Origin: Noviherbaspirillum sp. Root189
GTDB taxonomy: Bacteria > Pseudomonadota > Gammaproteobacteria > Burkholderiales > Burkholderiaceae_D
Length of the DNA: 64,000 nucleotides
Reading direction: 5' to 3'
Assembly: GCF_001428545.1 (NCBI RefSeq)
Contig: NZ_LMHZ01000016.1
Location: 19,843 to 83,842 of the forward strand
Below, in pieces: positions 17,043 through 25,319 of the stretch; positions within the stretch are counted from its first letter, which is position 1, and each line of letters opens with the position of its first letter. The notes under the pieces are model-generated. The model made no database searches, was not told where the DNA came from, and saw only the letters and a program-made list of their open reading frames with translations. The translations under genes were made by a program, and so were the position numbers.

Positions 17043-18074
17043 ATGCAAATCGAACTGATCCACGAGCGCCTGCGAGCATTGGGCGCCAAACCGACACATG
17101 CGCAGCGCGTGCTGCGCGACTGGCTGCAGGCGCGGCCATATGACCACGGTCGGCGACGTCCGCAGGACTTTTTGCCAAAATCACTGCGTGACGGCTTGCC
17201 TGCAATGGACGCCGACTTGCATGGTATGGCGAAGCTGTTGTCGTCCCATCCAACCGACGACGGCTCGGCGCGCCTGCTGGTCGCGCTACATGACGGACAA
17301 ACCGTGGAAAGCGTATTGCTGCCGCGTGGCGGCCTGTGCGTCTCCAGCCAGGTGGGTTGTGCGGTAGGATGCCAGTTTTGCATGACTGGACGCAGCGGCC
17401 TGATACGCCAGTTAAGCAGTGGCGAAATCCTCGCGCAGCTTGCGCTGGCGCGCCGCCAGCGTGCCGTGTCGAAGGTCGTGTTCATGGGCATGGGCGAACC
17501 CGCACATAATCTTGATAACGTCATGGACGCGATTGAATTGATGGGCATGGAAGGCAACATCGGCCACAAGAACCTGGTGTTTTCGACAGTCGGTGACCCG
17601 CGCGTATTCGATCGCTTGCCACGTGGCCCGGTAAAGCCGGCGCTTGCCTTATCACTGCATACCACCAAGCGGGCATTGCGCGAAAAGCTGCTGCCGCGTG
17701 CACCACGTCTGTCGCCGCAGGAACTGGTGGAACAAGGCGAACACTATGCACGCGCAACGGCCTACCCCGTGCAATATCAGTGGACTTTGCTTGAAGGCAT
17801 CAACGATGGCGACGATGAACTGGAAGGTATCGTTGCGCTCCTCAAAGACAAGTATGCGGTGCTCAACATGATTCCTTACAACACCATCCCGGATCTTGCG
17901 TTCAAGCGTCCATCATGGGAGCGTGCTCGCGATATCGCCCGCTGGCTGCATCGCCGCGGCGTGCTTTGCAAGCTGCGCGATTCGGCAGCGCAGGAAGTCG
18001 ACGGCGGTTGCGGTCAGCTAAGAGCGCGGGCACTTGCCGCCGACACACGGACGATTGCCGTTTATCCGGCATGA
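17043..18074 (+). CDS. RlmN-like radical SAM rRNA/tRNA methyltransferase
   Basis: A 343-residue radical SAM enzyme of the RlmN/Cfr family, which methylates adenosine C2 or C8 in RNA. The iron-sulfur motif is CAVGCQFC (about residue 110), GMGEPAHNLDNV is the SAM-binding GEP motif, and DGGCGQLRAR near the C-terminus carries the second catalytic cysteine that forms the protein-methyl intermediate. The N-terminal domain is shorter and more divergent than in housekeeping RlmN (usually 370-400 residues with a longer N-terminus), which suggests a paralogue rather than the canonical A2503 enzyme. No clear SD precedes the ATG. The RNA target is not certain. Confidence 0.88.
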   Translation: MQIELIHERLRALGAKPTHAQRVLRDWLQARPYDHGRRRPQDFLPKSLRDGLPAMDADLHGMAKLLSSHPTDDGSARLLVALHDGQTVESVLLPRGGLCVSSQVGCAVGCQFCMTGRSGLIRQLSSGEILAQLALARRQRAVSKVVFMGMGEPAHNLDNVMDAIELMGMEGNIGHKNLVFSTVGDPRVFDRLPRGPVKPALALSLHTTKRALREKLLPRAPRLSPQELVEQGEHYARATAYPVQYQWTLLEGINDGDDELEGIVALLKDKYAVLNMIPYNTIPDLAFKRPSWERARDIARWLHRRGVLCKLRDSAAQEVDGGCGQLRARALAADTRTIAVYPA

Positions 18075-18149
18075 AGCGCATTAATGTGCGTGACAGGTAA
18101 TCGTCACATTCCCTGTATTTTTTAATTTTTTGCAAGCCAACTTTTTCTG

Positions 18150-19385
18150 ATGACATTTGCTTCCCTTGGCCTGATCGACCCACTCCTGCGTGCGCTGGAC
18201 GCCTTGCACTATACGCAGCCAACTCCGGTACAAACCAACGCCATACCCGCCATTCTTGCCGGCCGTGACGTGATGGCTGCGGCGCAGACAGGCACCGGGA
18301 AAACAGCCGGCTTCGCATTGCCGCTGCTGCAAAAACTCAGCATGGAAGGCGCACCCGTTGCCAGTAATTCAATACGCTCGCTCATCCTCGTGCCGACGCG
18401 CGAACTCGCTGAACAGGTACACGAAAGCATTCGTGCCTACGGCAAGAACCTGCCGCTGCGCACCCATGTTGCCTACGGCGGCGTGAGTATCAATCCGCAA
18501 ATGATGAAGTTGCGCAAAGGACTGGACGTCCTGGTCGCGACGCCGGGTCGGCTGCTCGACCTCTATCAGAAAAACGCCGTGCGCTTCAACCAGTTGCAAA
18601 TCCTGGTTCTGGATGAGGCGGATCGCATGCTCGATCTTGGCTTCTCCAGGGAAATCGATGCAGTGCTCGCTGCCTTGCCCGCCCGCAGGCAGACCTTACT
18701 GTTCTCGGCAACTTTTTCGGAGGCGATCCGTGCGCTTGCCGCAAGATTGCTCGTCGATCCGCTCAGCATCGATGCCGGAAAGCGCAATACGACCGCGAAG
18801 GCAGTCAAACAATGGATTGTTCCTGTCGACAAGAAACGCAAGACCGAACTGTTTTGCCACCTGCTGAAAAAGAAGGCATGGACTCAGGTACTGGTTTTTG
18901 TAAAAACCCGCAGGGGTGTGGAAGAACTGGTCGAAGTCCTTGCTGCCCGCGGCGTCAGCGCTGACTCGATCCACGGCGACAAACCGCAGCCGGCGCGCTT
19001 GCGCGCTCTCGAACGCTTCAAACGTGCGGAAGTACAAATCCTGGTGGCGACGGACGTTGCCGCACGCGGACTGGACATCGACGATTTGCCGCAAGTCGTC
19101 AACTTCGATTTGCCGATCGTTGCCGAGGACTATGTGCACCGTATCGGCCGCACTGGTCGTGCGGGCGCAACGGGTGAAGCGATTTCATTAGTGTGCGCGG
19201 ACGAAGTGCAATTACTGTCCGCGATAGAGACGCTGACACAACAGCTCTTGCCACGATTTGAGGAGGCTGGCTTTGAGCCAGATCATCGTGTTCCACTGAC
19301 GGACGCGCGCGGCCAGGTAGTAAAAAAACCGAAGAAACCCAAAAAACCGAAAACTGGCAAACCCGCCTTGCCTGCCAAGGCGTGA
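18150..19385 (+). CDS. DEAD-box RNA helicase, RhlE-like
   Basis: A 411-residue ATP-dependent RNA helicase. In order it shows the Q motif region (YTQPTPVQTNAIPAIL), Walker A AQTGTGKT, PTRELAEQ, motif II DEAD, motif III SAT, TDVAARGLDI and motif VI HRIGRTGRAG, ending in a Lys/Pro-rich basic tail (KKPKKPKKPKTGK) typical of RhlE-type proteins that bind structured RNA. Likely roles are ribosome assembly and RNA turnover, especially in the cold. It is 75 bases downstream of the RlmN-like gene on the same strand; both act on RNA. Confidence 0.94.
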   Translation: MTFASLGLIDPLLRALDALHYTQPTPVQTNAIPAILAGRDVMAAAQTGTGKTAGFALPLLQKLSMEGAPVASNSIRSLILVPTRELAEQVHESIRAYGKNLPLRTHVAYGGVSINPQMMKLRKGLDVLVATPGRLLDLYQKNAVRFNQLQILVLDEADRMLDLGFSREIDAVLAALPARRQTLLFSATFSEAIRALAARLLVDPLSIDAGKRNTTAKAVKQWIVPVDKKRKTELFCHLLKKKAWTQVLVFVKTRRGVEELVEVLAARGVSADSIHGDKPQPARLRALERFKRAEVQILVATDVAARGLDIDDLPQVVNFDLPIVAEDYVHRIGRTGRAGATGEAISLVCADEVQLLSAIETLTQQLLPRFEEAGFEPDHRVPLTDARGQVVKKPKKPKKPKTGKPALPAKA

Positions 19386-19669
19386 ACAGGATTGCGCTCT
19401 ACGGCATTATCGGATTCTCCCACGTCGTCCGCTACCTCACCAGGGCTGCACCGACATTACGCTGTCCTTGTAGAGATTACATTCACTGACCTTGACATGG
19501 CCTGCACCGTGTAAAAACCACTGCGCCCCCGGGCCGCAGCCTGACGACGTTTGCGGCAGATCTAGGCCTGGCTAGCGAGATCGGCACAGCGTTTGCTAAT
19601 GAAGGACTATGTCCGTGAATAGCACGGCTAACGAGAACGTGCTCTCTCATTTTATTTCGGAGAAAAAAT

Positions 19670-19897
19670 ATGGCTCAAGACAAAGTCGCAATCGAAGCAG
19701 TCAACGCAGTAAGCAAGCTCTTGCAAAGAATGCCCGATGCTACCGCCAAGGCGGATGCGCTCGGCGTATTGATGATGACCAATTACAACCTGCTACGCGA
19801 TGTAGAGGGAGACGACTTTGTTCGCGCCTGGCTGCAGACAGCCTTGCGCGATTTGGAGGAGAACCCGCCGGTATTTGGCGTCGAAACCAGGCACTAA
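19670..19897 (+). CDS. Small conserved-looking protein, 75 aa
   Basis: A 75-residue acidic, helical protein (MAQDKVAIEAVNAVSKLLQR at the start). A GGAG SD six to seven bases before the ATG strongly supports translation. A 284-base leader separates it from the helicase, with a TTGACA-like element near 19493. No domain is recognised, and there is no signal peptide or membrane segment. Confidence 0.7.
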   Translation: MAQDKVAIEAVNAVSKLLQRMPDATAKADALGVLMMTNYNLLRDVEGDDFVRAWLQTALRDLEENPPVFGVETRH

Positions 19898-20145
19898 GTC
19901 CGGCATTGCGGCTGCAGCGATTGTCGCCCATTCCACGCATCGTCCGGGTCTGTCCTGCTTCCAGCTATTGTTCCGACAGTTGCGCAGCCTTATAGGCTCG
20001 TGCCTACGCAATACCGCAAACGCATTGACTGACGAAGTGCCCGGCGCAAATGTCGAATCATTTTTACTATCGACGTCAACGCTATGGCGAATACACCGGC
20101 ACACCGGCCACAAGGTGCCCCCTCTTCAATGTCACACGATAAATC

Positions 20146-20403
20146 ATGCGAGAGATTTTTACACCGGACGCACCATATATTCCCGCAGGGGCGCAAGCCT
20201 TTCTGCCCGCCTGTGAATGGGTGCTCCCGGCATCCGCGAATTCTCGTCGCAATGCCTTCACCGTTCGAAAAGCTTTGCCAGCAGGCATGCCTGACTGCCT
20301 TGAAGTGAATATCCTCTACCTCGACAACGGCATAGAACGCTGTACCGCTGCGATCTATTCGGGGCACGCCTATGTCGTTCATTACGAATTCAAGGCGCGT
20401 TGA
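20146..20403 (+). CDS. Possible small protein, 85 aa
   Basis: An 85-residue open frame with coding-like codon choice, ending in NILYLDNGIERCTAAIYSGHAYVVHYEFKAR-like sequence that reads as a beta-rich small domain. No SD is visible before the ATG and no family is recognised. The surrounding 19898-20499 stretch holds nothing else I can support. Reported as tentative. Confidence 0.35.
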   Translation: MREIFTPDAPYIPAGAQAFLPACEWVLPASANSRRNAFTVRKALPAGMPDCLEVNILYLDNGIERCTAAIYSGHAYVVHYEFKAR

Positions 20404-20499
20404 CGCACAACCGGGCATGACGGAAATAGTGACTGGGGGATGTGCCTTCAGTGCCTTCAGTATGCAAATGTACATAACTATAAAAAGGACAGACAGAGA

Positions 20500-20829
20500 G
20501 TGAATAACGCATGGATCATGCTGGCTCTGGCCATCGTCGCGGAAGTGGTCGCAACGAGTTCAATGAAGCTATCCAGTGGCTTCACGCGTTTCTGGCCTTC
20601 CCTGGCTACCGTATTCGGTTACGCCATATCGCTGTATCTTCTTTCACAAATCCTGAAAACGCTGGAAGTAGGCATCGTTTATGCAATATGGAGCGGTGTC
20701 GGTCTCGCGTCCGTTGCGTTGATTGGTGTTATTTGGTTTGGCGAAACGGTCACCGTAATCAAACTCGCTGGTTTGTTTGCCATCCTGGTGGGCGTAGTGT
20801 TGCTGAATCTCGCAGCTAAAGCATCCTGA
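20500..20829 (+). CDS. Small multidrug resistance (SMR) transporter, EmrE-like
   Basis: A 109-residue inner-membrane protein with four transmembrane helices, an antiporter that exchanges protons for cationic drugs such as quaternary ammonium compounds. The start is a GTG at 20500, ten bases after AAGGAC, which gives the usual family length; an open frame extends further upstream but is not needed. The essential glutamate is in the first helix (ALAIVAEVVATSSMKLS), and VGIVYAIWSGVGLASVALIG in helix 3 matches EmrE closely. No regulator adjoins. Confidence 0.92.
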   Translation: MNNAWIMLALAIVAEVVATSSMKLSSGFTRFWPSLATVFGYAISLYLLSQILKTLEVGIVYAIWSGVGLASVALIGVIWFGETVTVIKLAGLFAILVGVVLLNLAAKAS

Positions 20830-21024
20830 TTTATCTTTTGACATCAGATTCAGCAGGCGGGCAGGGAAATAATTTTCAATTGACAAGAAATCGCGGTTCG
20901 ACCTGATGGTATAGCGAGACTTCTTCGTTTTTTCCGAAGAAAGCCAACTGAATTCTTCGCTTCTATCCATGTGGCGACACGGGTAGGATAATGACTTTCA
21001 ATGTTTAAGTGCTGGAGCGCAAAA

Positions 21025-21342
21025 ATGCCTGAACATACCGAATGGGAAATCGTCGATACCCCGTCCGCACCGAATGGTCGCAAATCGTTTCGACAAATGA
21101 TGCAATCGGTACTAGGACGCCGTTGGCGGTGGAAGGTCGCCGGTGTCGGCACTCTCGCGGTGATATCGCTGACGTTGTTTGCCATGCTGACCGGGGTGGT
21201 CATTCTTTTCATGACGCTTTTTGGACTTCTGTCGGTGGGTGTGGCGAAGCTCATGCAGTGGATGAGCGGCCATCATGCAGGGACACATGCCAGCGTGCCG
21301 AGCACGCATGGCAATCCATGGCAAGATTCGCGGCGCCGCTGA
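21025..21342 (+). CDS. Small membrane protein, 105 aa
   Basis: A 105-residue protein with an acidic N-terminus (MPEHTEWEIVDTPSAPNGR), a basic stretch (GRRWRWK) and one long or two short hydrophobic helices (about residues 42-80), then a hydrophilic His-rich tail. The ATG at 21025 is preceded by GGAGCG, better than the ATG at 21001. Not recognised beyond this; topology suggests an inner-membrane protein with its basic face inside. Confidence 0.7.
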   Translation: MPEHTEWEIVDTPSAPNGRKSFRQMMQSVLGRRWRWKVAGVGTLAVISLTLFAMLTGVVILFMTLFGLLSVGVAKLMQWMSGHHAGTHASVPSTHGNPWQDSRRR

Positions 21343-21432
21343 TGATGATCTAAAAGGTATCCGGGCGAAGGCGCAGACCGTCACCGTGGTGCTGTACCTG
21401 TGCAGCGCCACACGCTCAACTCGGCGCCTGCG

Positions 21433-22029
21433 CTATGGAACCAACGATGGAAACCTGATGCGACCCTGCGTCAGGTCACGCAGCGCAGCGCGGGCGGCAT
21501 CGAGCGCACCCGCTGGCAAATGCACCAGCAGTCTTACAACTGAGCTGTGGCTACTTTCTGCGAGGATGTAAGCTTGCTGCTCTACCCAACGCCGCACACG
21601 CGCTTCGTCCGCGTAATCAATCTCTATCTGCAAATTGACCAGCGCAACGCGTTCTATGCGTTCCGCATTTTTCAAGGCCGCCGCTACGGCATCGGTGTAA
21701 GCCCGCACCAGCCCACCCGCCCCCAGCTTCACGCCGCCGTAGTACCGGACTACTGTTGCCAGCACGCCGTCGAGTTCATGATGGCGCAACACTTCCAGCA
21801 TCGGTCGACCGGCGGTCCCGGACGGCTCGCCATCGTCCGACATCCCTGATTGTCCTCCCGCCATCAATGCCCAGCAAACGTGCGAAGCCGCCCGGTGCTG
21901 CGCACGCAATCCGTCAATAATGCGCATCGCCGAGACACGATCGGCAACTGGCACCACGAGGGCAATGAATCTGCTCTTTCGGATGTCGAGTTCCGCATTG
22001 ACCGCTGCGGCAAGGGAATACGTGGGCAC
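21433..22029 (-). CDS. YigZ/IMPACT family protein
   Basis: A 198-residue protein of the UPF0029/IMPACT family. The N-terminal domain carries the family signature (KSRFIALVVPVADRVSAMRII, DDGEPSGTAGRPML, VVRYYGGVKLGAGGLVRAY), followed by the smaller DUF1949-like C-terminal domain. Family members are linked to translation control in eukaryotes; the bacterial role is unresolved. It stands alone on the minus strand. Confidence 0.93.
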   Translation of the reverse strand: MPTYSLAAAVNAELDIRKSRFIALVVPVADRVSAMRIIDGLRAQHRAASHVCWALMAGGQSGMSDDGEPSGTAGRPMLEVLRHHELDGVLATVVRYYGGVKLGAGGLVRAYTDAVAAALKNAERIERVALVNLQIEIDYADEARVRRWVEQQAYILAESSHSSVVRLLVHLPAGALDAARAALRDLTQGRIRFPSLVP

Positions 22030-22198
22030 GTTGAGGAATGCGCGGGATGAATGGTGGAAGGAAAGGGAAAGCGTGTTGGCAAGTGTATCAGCGTTGTCGT
22101 CCGGCCTTCCAGATGCTGCCGGCCATCACTGCCTCACCGCGTCCACGCTGTTTTCATATGCAGGCGAGCATTCCGCGTTTCGGCATTTCTGACAGGAT

Positions 22199-22232
22199 AA
22201 AAAAAAGCCCGCAGACCTTGCGGCTGCGGGCT
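22199..22232 (-). terminator. Rho-independent terminator of the candidate small RNA
   Basis: On the minus strand AGCCCGCAG (22232-22224) pairs perfectly with CTGCGGGCT (22214-22206), and a run of T (A run at 22199-22206 on the + strand) follows. No protein gene on this strand precedes it, which points to an RNA gene. Confidence 0.8.
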
Positions 22233-22262
22233 AATCCAATTCAAGAAGAGTTGGAGGAGACA
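22199..22262 (-). ncRNA. Candidate small RNA with anti-Shine-Dalgarno 5' end
   Basis: Read on the minus strand, a transcript starting near 22262 would begin UGUCUCCUCCAAC, complementary to ribosome binding sites of the form GGAGGAGACA. It would then form a short hairpin with CCAA/UUGG ends, then a strong intrinsic terminator with eight U residues, about 64 nt in all. A promoter with ideal spacing lies directly upstream. The layout (unpaired CU-rich 5' seed, small stem, terminator) is that of trans-acting riboregulators. Expression and targets are inference. Confidence 0.6.
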
Positions 22263-22268
22263 GGTGCA

Positions 22269-22297
22269 ATGGTAAGCAGCCATCGCCATGCTGTCTG
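22269..22297 (-). promoter_or_regulatory. Promoter of the candidate small RNA
   Basis: On the minus strand CAGACA (-35, 22297-22292) and TACCAT (-10, 22274-22269) are separated by exactly 17 bases, each matching four of six consensus positions. The predicted start lies about 7 bases downstream, just before the CUCCUCC seed. Confidence 0.5.
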
Positions 22298-22687
22298 CTT
22301 TTTATCTGTGATAGCAGATATATCGCCGCGTAATATCAGGCAACGGGGATCCGGCATTAAACATCAGACAGTGCGAAATGATGGCGTCAATGCCGCCGCG
22401 CCAGGCTTTCAGCCGCAGTGCATGGACTGGGCCTGATGCATGCGACAGTAGACAGTAAGTCGATGCCGTCGACTGCTGGAACAACACTTTGGCGGGTCAC
22501 TCTATGAACGTCGGGCAAACGCAAAGCGCACTTTGGTGTAGTCTCAACACGTTGTGCACCACCGTCACATCACTCTCAGGCAAGCTTTCCATCGATAAGC
22601 AGGCTTTGACAAGCATACCGCGAGTGCACTACCGCAGCAGCCAACCAACGTCATGCCAGGCATGACGACTTTGAACAGGGGCTTGCC

Positions 22688-24070
22688 ATGAACGAACAAT
22701 TCGACGCCATCGTGATCGGTACCGGGCAGGCCGGCCCTTCTCTGGCGGTACGTCTCGCGCAGTCCGGAAAAAAGACTGCAATCATCGAACGCAACTTGTA
22801 TGGCGGCACCTGCGTCAACGTGGGCTGCACGCCGACCAAGACGCTGGTCGCCAGCGCGCGTGCCGCCCATATGGCTAGGCATGCCGAGGCCTACGGGGTG
22901 ATGATCGACGGCACGCCGCGCGTTGACATGGCGCGCGTCAAGGCGCGCATGGATGCCGTCGTCAGGCAATCCAGCGACGGTGTGCGCAAGTGGCTGCATA
23001 CCACGCCGGGCCTGACGGTGATTGAAGGCCATGCCCGCTTTGTCTCGAACCATGCGGTCACCGTAAATAGCGCAACGCTGGAAGCGCCACAGATCTTCAT
23101 CAACGCAGGCGGTCGGGCCGCCATTCCCGACATCCCGGGTTTGACGCAGGCCGGTTATCTCACGAGTTCGACCATCCTGGAACTCGACCATCTGCCCGAA
23201 CATCTTCTGATCATCGGCGGCAGTTATATCGGGCTGGAGTTCGCGCAGATGTACCGCCGTTTCGGCAGTGCGGTCACGGTATTCGAAGCCGGTCCGCACC
23301 TCATCGGCCGCGAAGAGGCGGAGGTGTCGCTAGCCGTACAGCAGATTCTCGAAGGCGAAGGGATCCGGTTCCACTTCAACGCCAGCAAGATGCGCATTTC
23401 CGGTGCCGGAAACGTGAGGACCCTGCATGCCGAATGCGACAGCTCACCGGTCGACAGCAGCGGCTCGCATGTGCTGATCGGCGCCGGCCGTATGCCGAAT
23501 ACCGATGATCTCGGATTGGAGCAGACAGACATCGTGACTGACAAGCGCGGCTACATCGTTGTCGATGACCGGCTTGCCACCAATGTGCCCGGCATCTTTG
23601 CGTTGGGCGATGTCAACGGCCGTGGCGCCTTCACCCATACGGCCTATAACGATTACGAAATCCTTGCTGCCAATCTGCTCGACGATGATCCGCGCAGGCT
23701 AAGCGACCGCATCCCGGTCTATGCTTTATATACCGATCCCCCACTGGCGCGGATAGGCATGGATGAAAAGGAAGCACGCGCATCCGGCAAAAGAATTCTG
23801 AAAGGGAAGATGATGATGTCCCGCGTCGCACGAGCGCGGGAACGCGGCGAGACAGATGGCTTCATGCAGGTGCTGGTCGACGCCGACACGAAAAAGATCC
23901 TCGGCGCAACGCTGCTCGGAATCGAGGCCGATGAAGTAATCCATTTGCTGCTGGACGTCATGTATGCCGGCGCGCCCTACACAGTGATACAACGCGCCAT
24001 GCATATTCATCCGACGGTGGCGGAACTGATTCCAACCTTGCTTGGCGATCTAAAGCCGCTGGAAGCCTAG
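22688..24070 (+). CDS. MerA-like FAD-dependent pyridine nucleotide-disulfide oxidoreductase
   Basis: A 460-residue flavoprotein with the dihydrolipoamide dehydrogenase/mercuric reductase fold: FAD-binding IVIGTGQAGPSLA, redox-active GGTCVNVGCTPTKT (Cys42 and Cys47), NAD-binding IIGGSYIGLEFAQMY, FALGDVNGRGAFTHTAYND, and the dimerisation domain ending in HIHPTVAELIPTLL with the catalytic His. It lacks the extra N-terminal metal-binding domain and the C-terminal vicinal cysteine pair of true mercuric reductases, so mercury reduction is unlikely. AGGGG precedes the ATG. The substrate disulfide or electron acceptor is unknown. Confidence 0.9.
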   Translation: MNEQFDAIVIGTGQAGPSLAVRLAQSGKKTAIIERNLYGGTCVNVGCTPTKTLVASARAAHMARHAEAYGVMIDGTPRVDMARVKARMDAVVRQSSDGVRKWLHTTPGLTVIEGHARFVSNHAVTVNSATLEAPQIFINAGGRAAIPDIPGLTQAGYLTSSTILELDHLPEHLLIIGGSYIGLEFAQMYRRFGSAVTVFEAGPHLIGREEAEVSLAVQQILEGEGIRFHFNASKMRISGAGNVRTLHAECDSSPVDSSGSHVLIGAGRMPNTDDLGLEQTDIVTDKRGYIVVDDRLATNVPGIFALGDVNGRGAFTHTAYNDYEILAANLLDDDPRRLSDRIPVYALYTDPPLARIGMDEKEARASGKRILKGKMMMSRVARARERGETDGFMQVLVDADTKKILGATLLGIEADEVIHLLLDVMYAGAPYTVIQRAMHIHPTVAELIPTLLGDLKPLEA

Positions 24071-24233
24071 GCGCGGCCGTGCTTCCGTACCTCATGCAAC
24101 AGCAGTTCCGGGCGTGATTTCCATCCCGCATCTACCTACGCGCACCCGGCATGCCGCAGGCTTTTTCGATTAGCCGTACACTGACCGCTGATCGTCTAAC
24201 CGCAACCAGCCCAACCTATGAAAGGATGTTTCC

Positions 24234-25178
24234 ATGATGCGCAACATCGGCTCTTCCGATATCGCAGTCGCGCCACTGGCATTTGGTGGCAATGTTTTCG
24301 GCTGGACAGCCGATGAAGCAACTTCTTTTTCGTTGCTCGATCATTTTGTCGCTTCGGGCATGAACCTGATTGATACCGCCGACGTGTACTCGGTCTGGGT
24401 ACCGGGACATACCGGCGGCGAGTCCGAAACCATCATCGGCAAGTGGCTCAAGCGCAGCGGTAAGCGTGATCGCGTCGTCATTGCAACGAAAGTCGGCATG
24501 GAAATGGCGCCCGACAGAAAGGGCTTGCGCAAGGCATATATCCAGCAAGCGGTAGAGGATTCGCTGCGCCGCCTGCAGACAGACTACATTGACCTCTACC
24601 AGTCCCACAGCGATGATGCGAACACGCCGCTGGAGGAAACGCTGGGAGCGTACGCAAACCTGGTGAGGCAAGGCAAGGTAAGGATCATCGGCGCGTCCAA
24701 CTACAGTGCTGCGCGGCTGGAGCAGGCCCTCGAAGTCAGCCGCCAGCACAAGCTTCCGATGTATCAAAGCCTGCAGCCGCATTACAACCTGGCCGAACGC
24801 AACGAATTCGAAAGCACGCTGGAGCCGGCCTGTCTTGCGCATGGCATTGGCGTCATCCCTTACTACAGCCTTGCCAGCGGCTTCCTGACCGGCAAATACC
24901 GCTCGAAGGAAGATCTCGGCAAAAGCGTGCGAGGCAAAGGCGTTAGCAAATATCTTGACGAGCGCGGCATGCGCATCCTCGCAGCACTCGATGATGTGGC
25001 GCGCGATACGCGTTCAACGCCTGCACAGGTGGCCCTGGCATGGCTTATCGCGCGCCCCAGTATTACTGCCCCGATCGCCAGCGCCACCAGCATTGCCCAG
25101 CTCGACGAGCTGATCGGGGCCACCAGGTTGCAGCTCGACCCGGCCATGATCGATCGTCTGACAAAGGCATCGACCTAA
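24234..25178 (+). CDS. Aldo/keto reductase
   Basis: A 314-residue NADPH-dependent aldehyde/ketone reductase with a TIM barrel. Catalytic residues are visible: Asp47 and Tyr52 in NLIDTADVYS, Lys in VIATKVGMEM and His in DLYQSHSDD. The cofactor-binding end reads PIASATSIAQLDEL. It is of the YajO/YghZ-like group by length and motif. AAGGATG precedes the start; a second ATG follows immediately. It is 163 bases after the flavoprotein gene and possibly co-transcribed. Substrate unknown. Confidence 0.92.
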   Translation: MMRNIGSSDIAVAPLAFGGNVFGWTADEATSFSLLDHFVASGMNLIDTADVYSVWVPGHTGGESETIIGKWLKRSGKRDRVVIATKVGMEMAPDRKGLRKAYIQQAVEDSLRRLQTDYIDLYQSHSDDANTPLEETLGAYANLVRQGKVRIIGASNYSAARLEQALEVSRQHKLPMYQSLQPHYNLAERNEFESTLEPACLAHGIGVIPYYSLASGFLTGKYRSKEDLGKSVRGKGVSKYLDERGMRILAALDDVARDTRSTPAQVALAWLIARPSITAPIASATSIAQLDELIGATRLQLDPAMIDRLTKAST

Positions 25179-25319
25179 GGACTGACTACCTCGCCTGTGA
25201 TCCATGCTGCGAGTTCCGGGGTATAAATGTCGATGTATGTCATCGACATTTACGCTCTGGAACTTGCAGCAAGGGGTGTAGTCGTATCGGAACCCATGCT
25301 TCTGGCGAAGGACGACAAC

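Larger units (their letters stand above)
22030..22687. other. Intergenic region holding a candidate small RNA
   Basis: About 660 bases between the IMPACT gene and the flavoprotein gene. The supported content is a minus-strand small RNA with its promoter and terminator (22199-22297, listed separately). Short open frames on either strand here are unconvincing. Confidence 0.6.

Noticed and set aside
22302..22487. Small minus-strand protein gene before the 22.2 kb terminator
   Set aside because: No SD, odd composition and a stop well before the terminator; a small RNA explains the terminator better.
22688..24070. True mercuric reductase
   Set aside because: No N-terminal heavy-metal domain, no C-terminal Cys pair, and no mer genes nearby.
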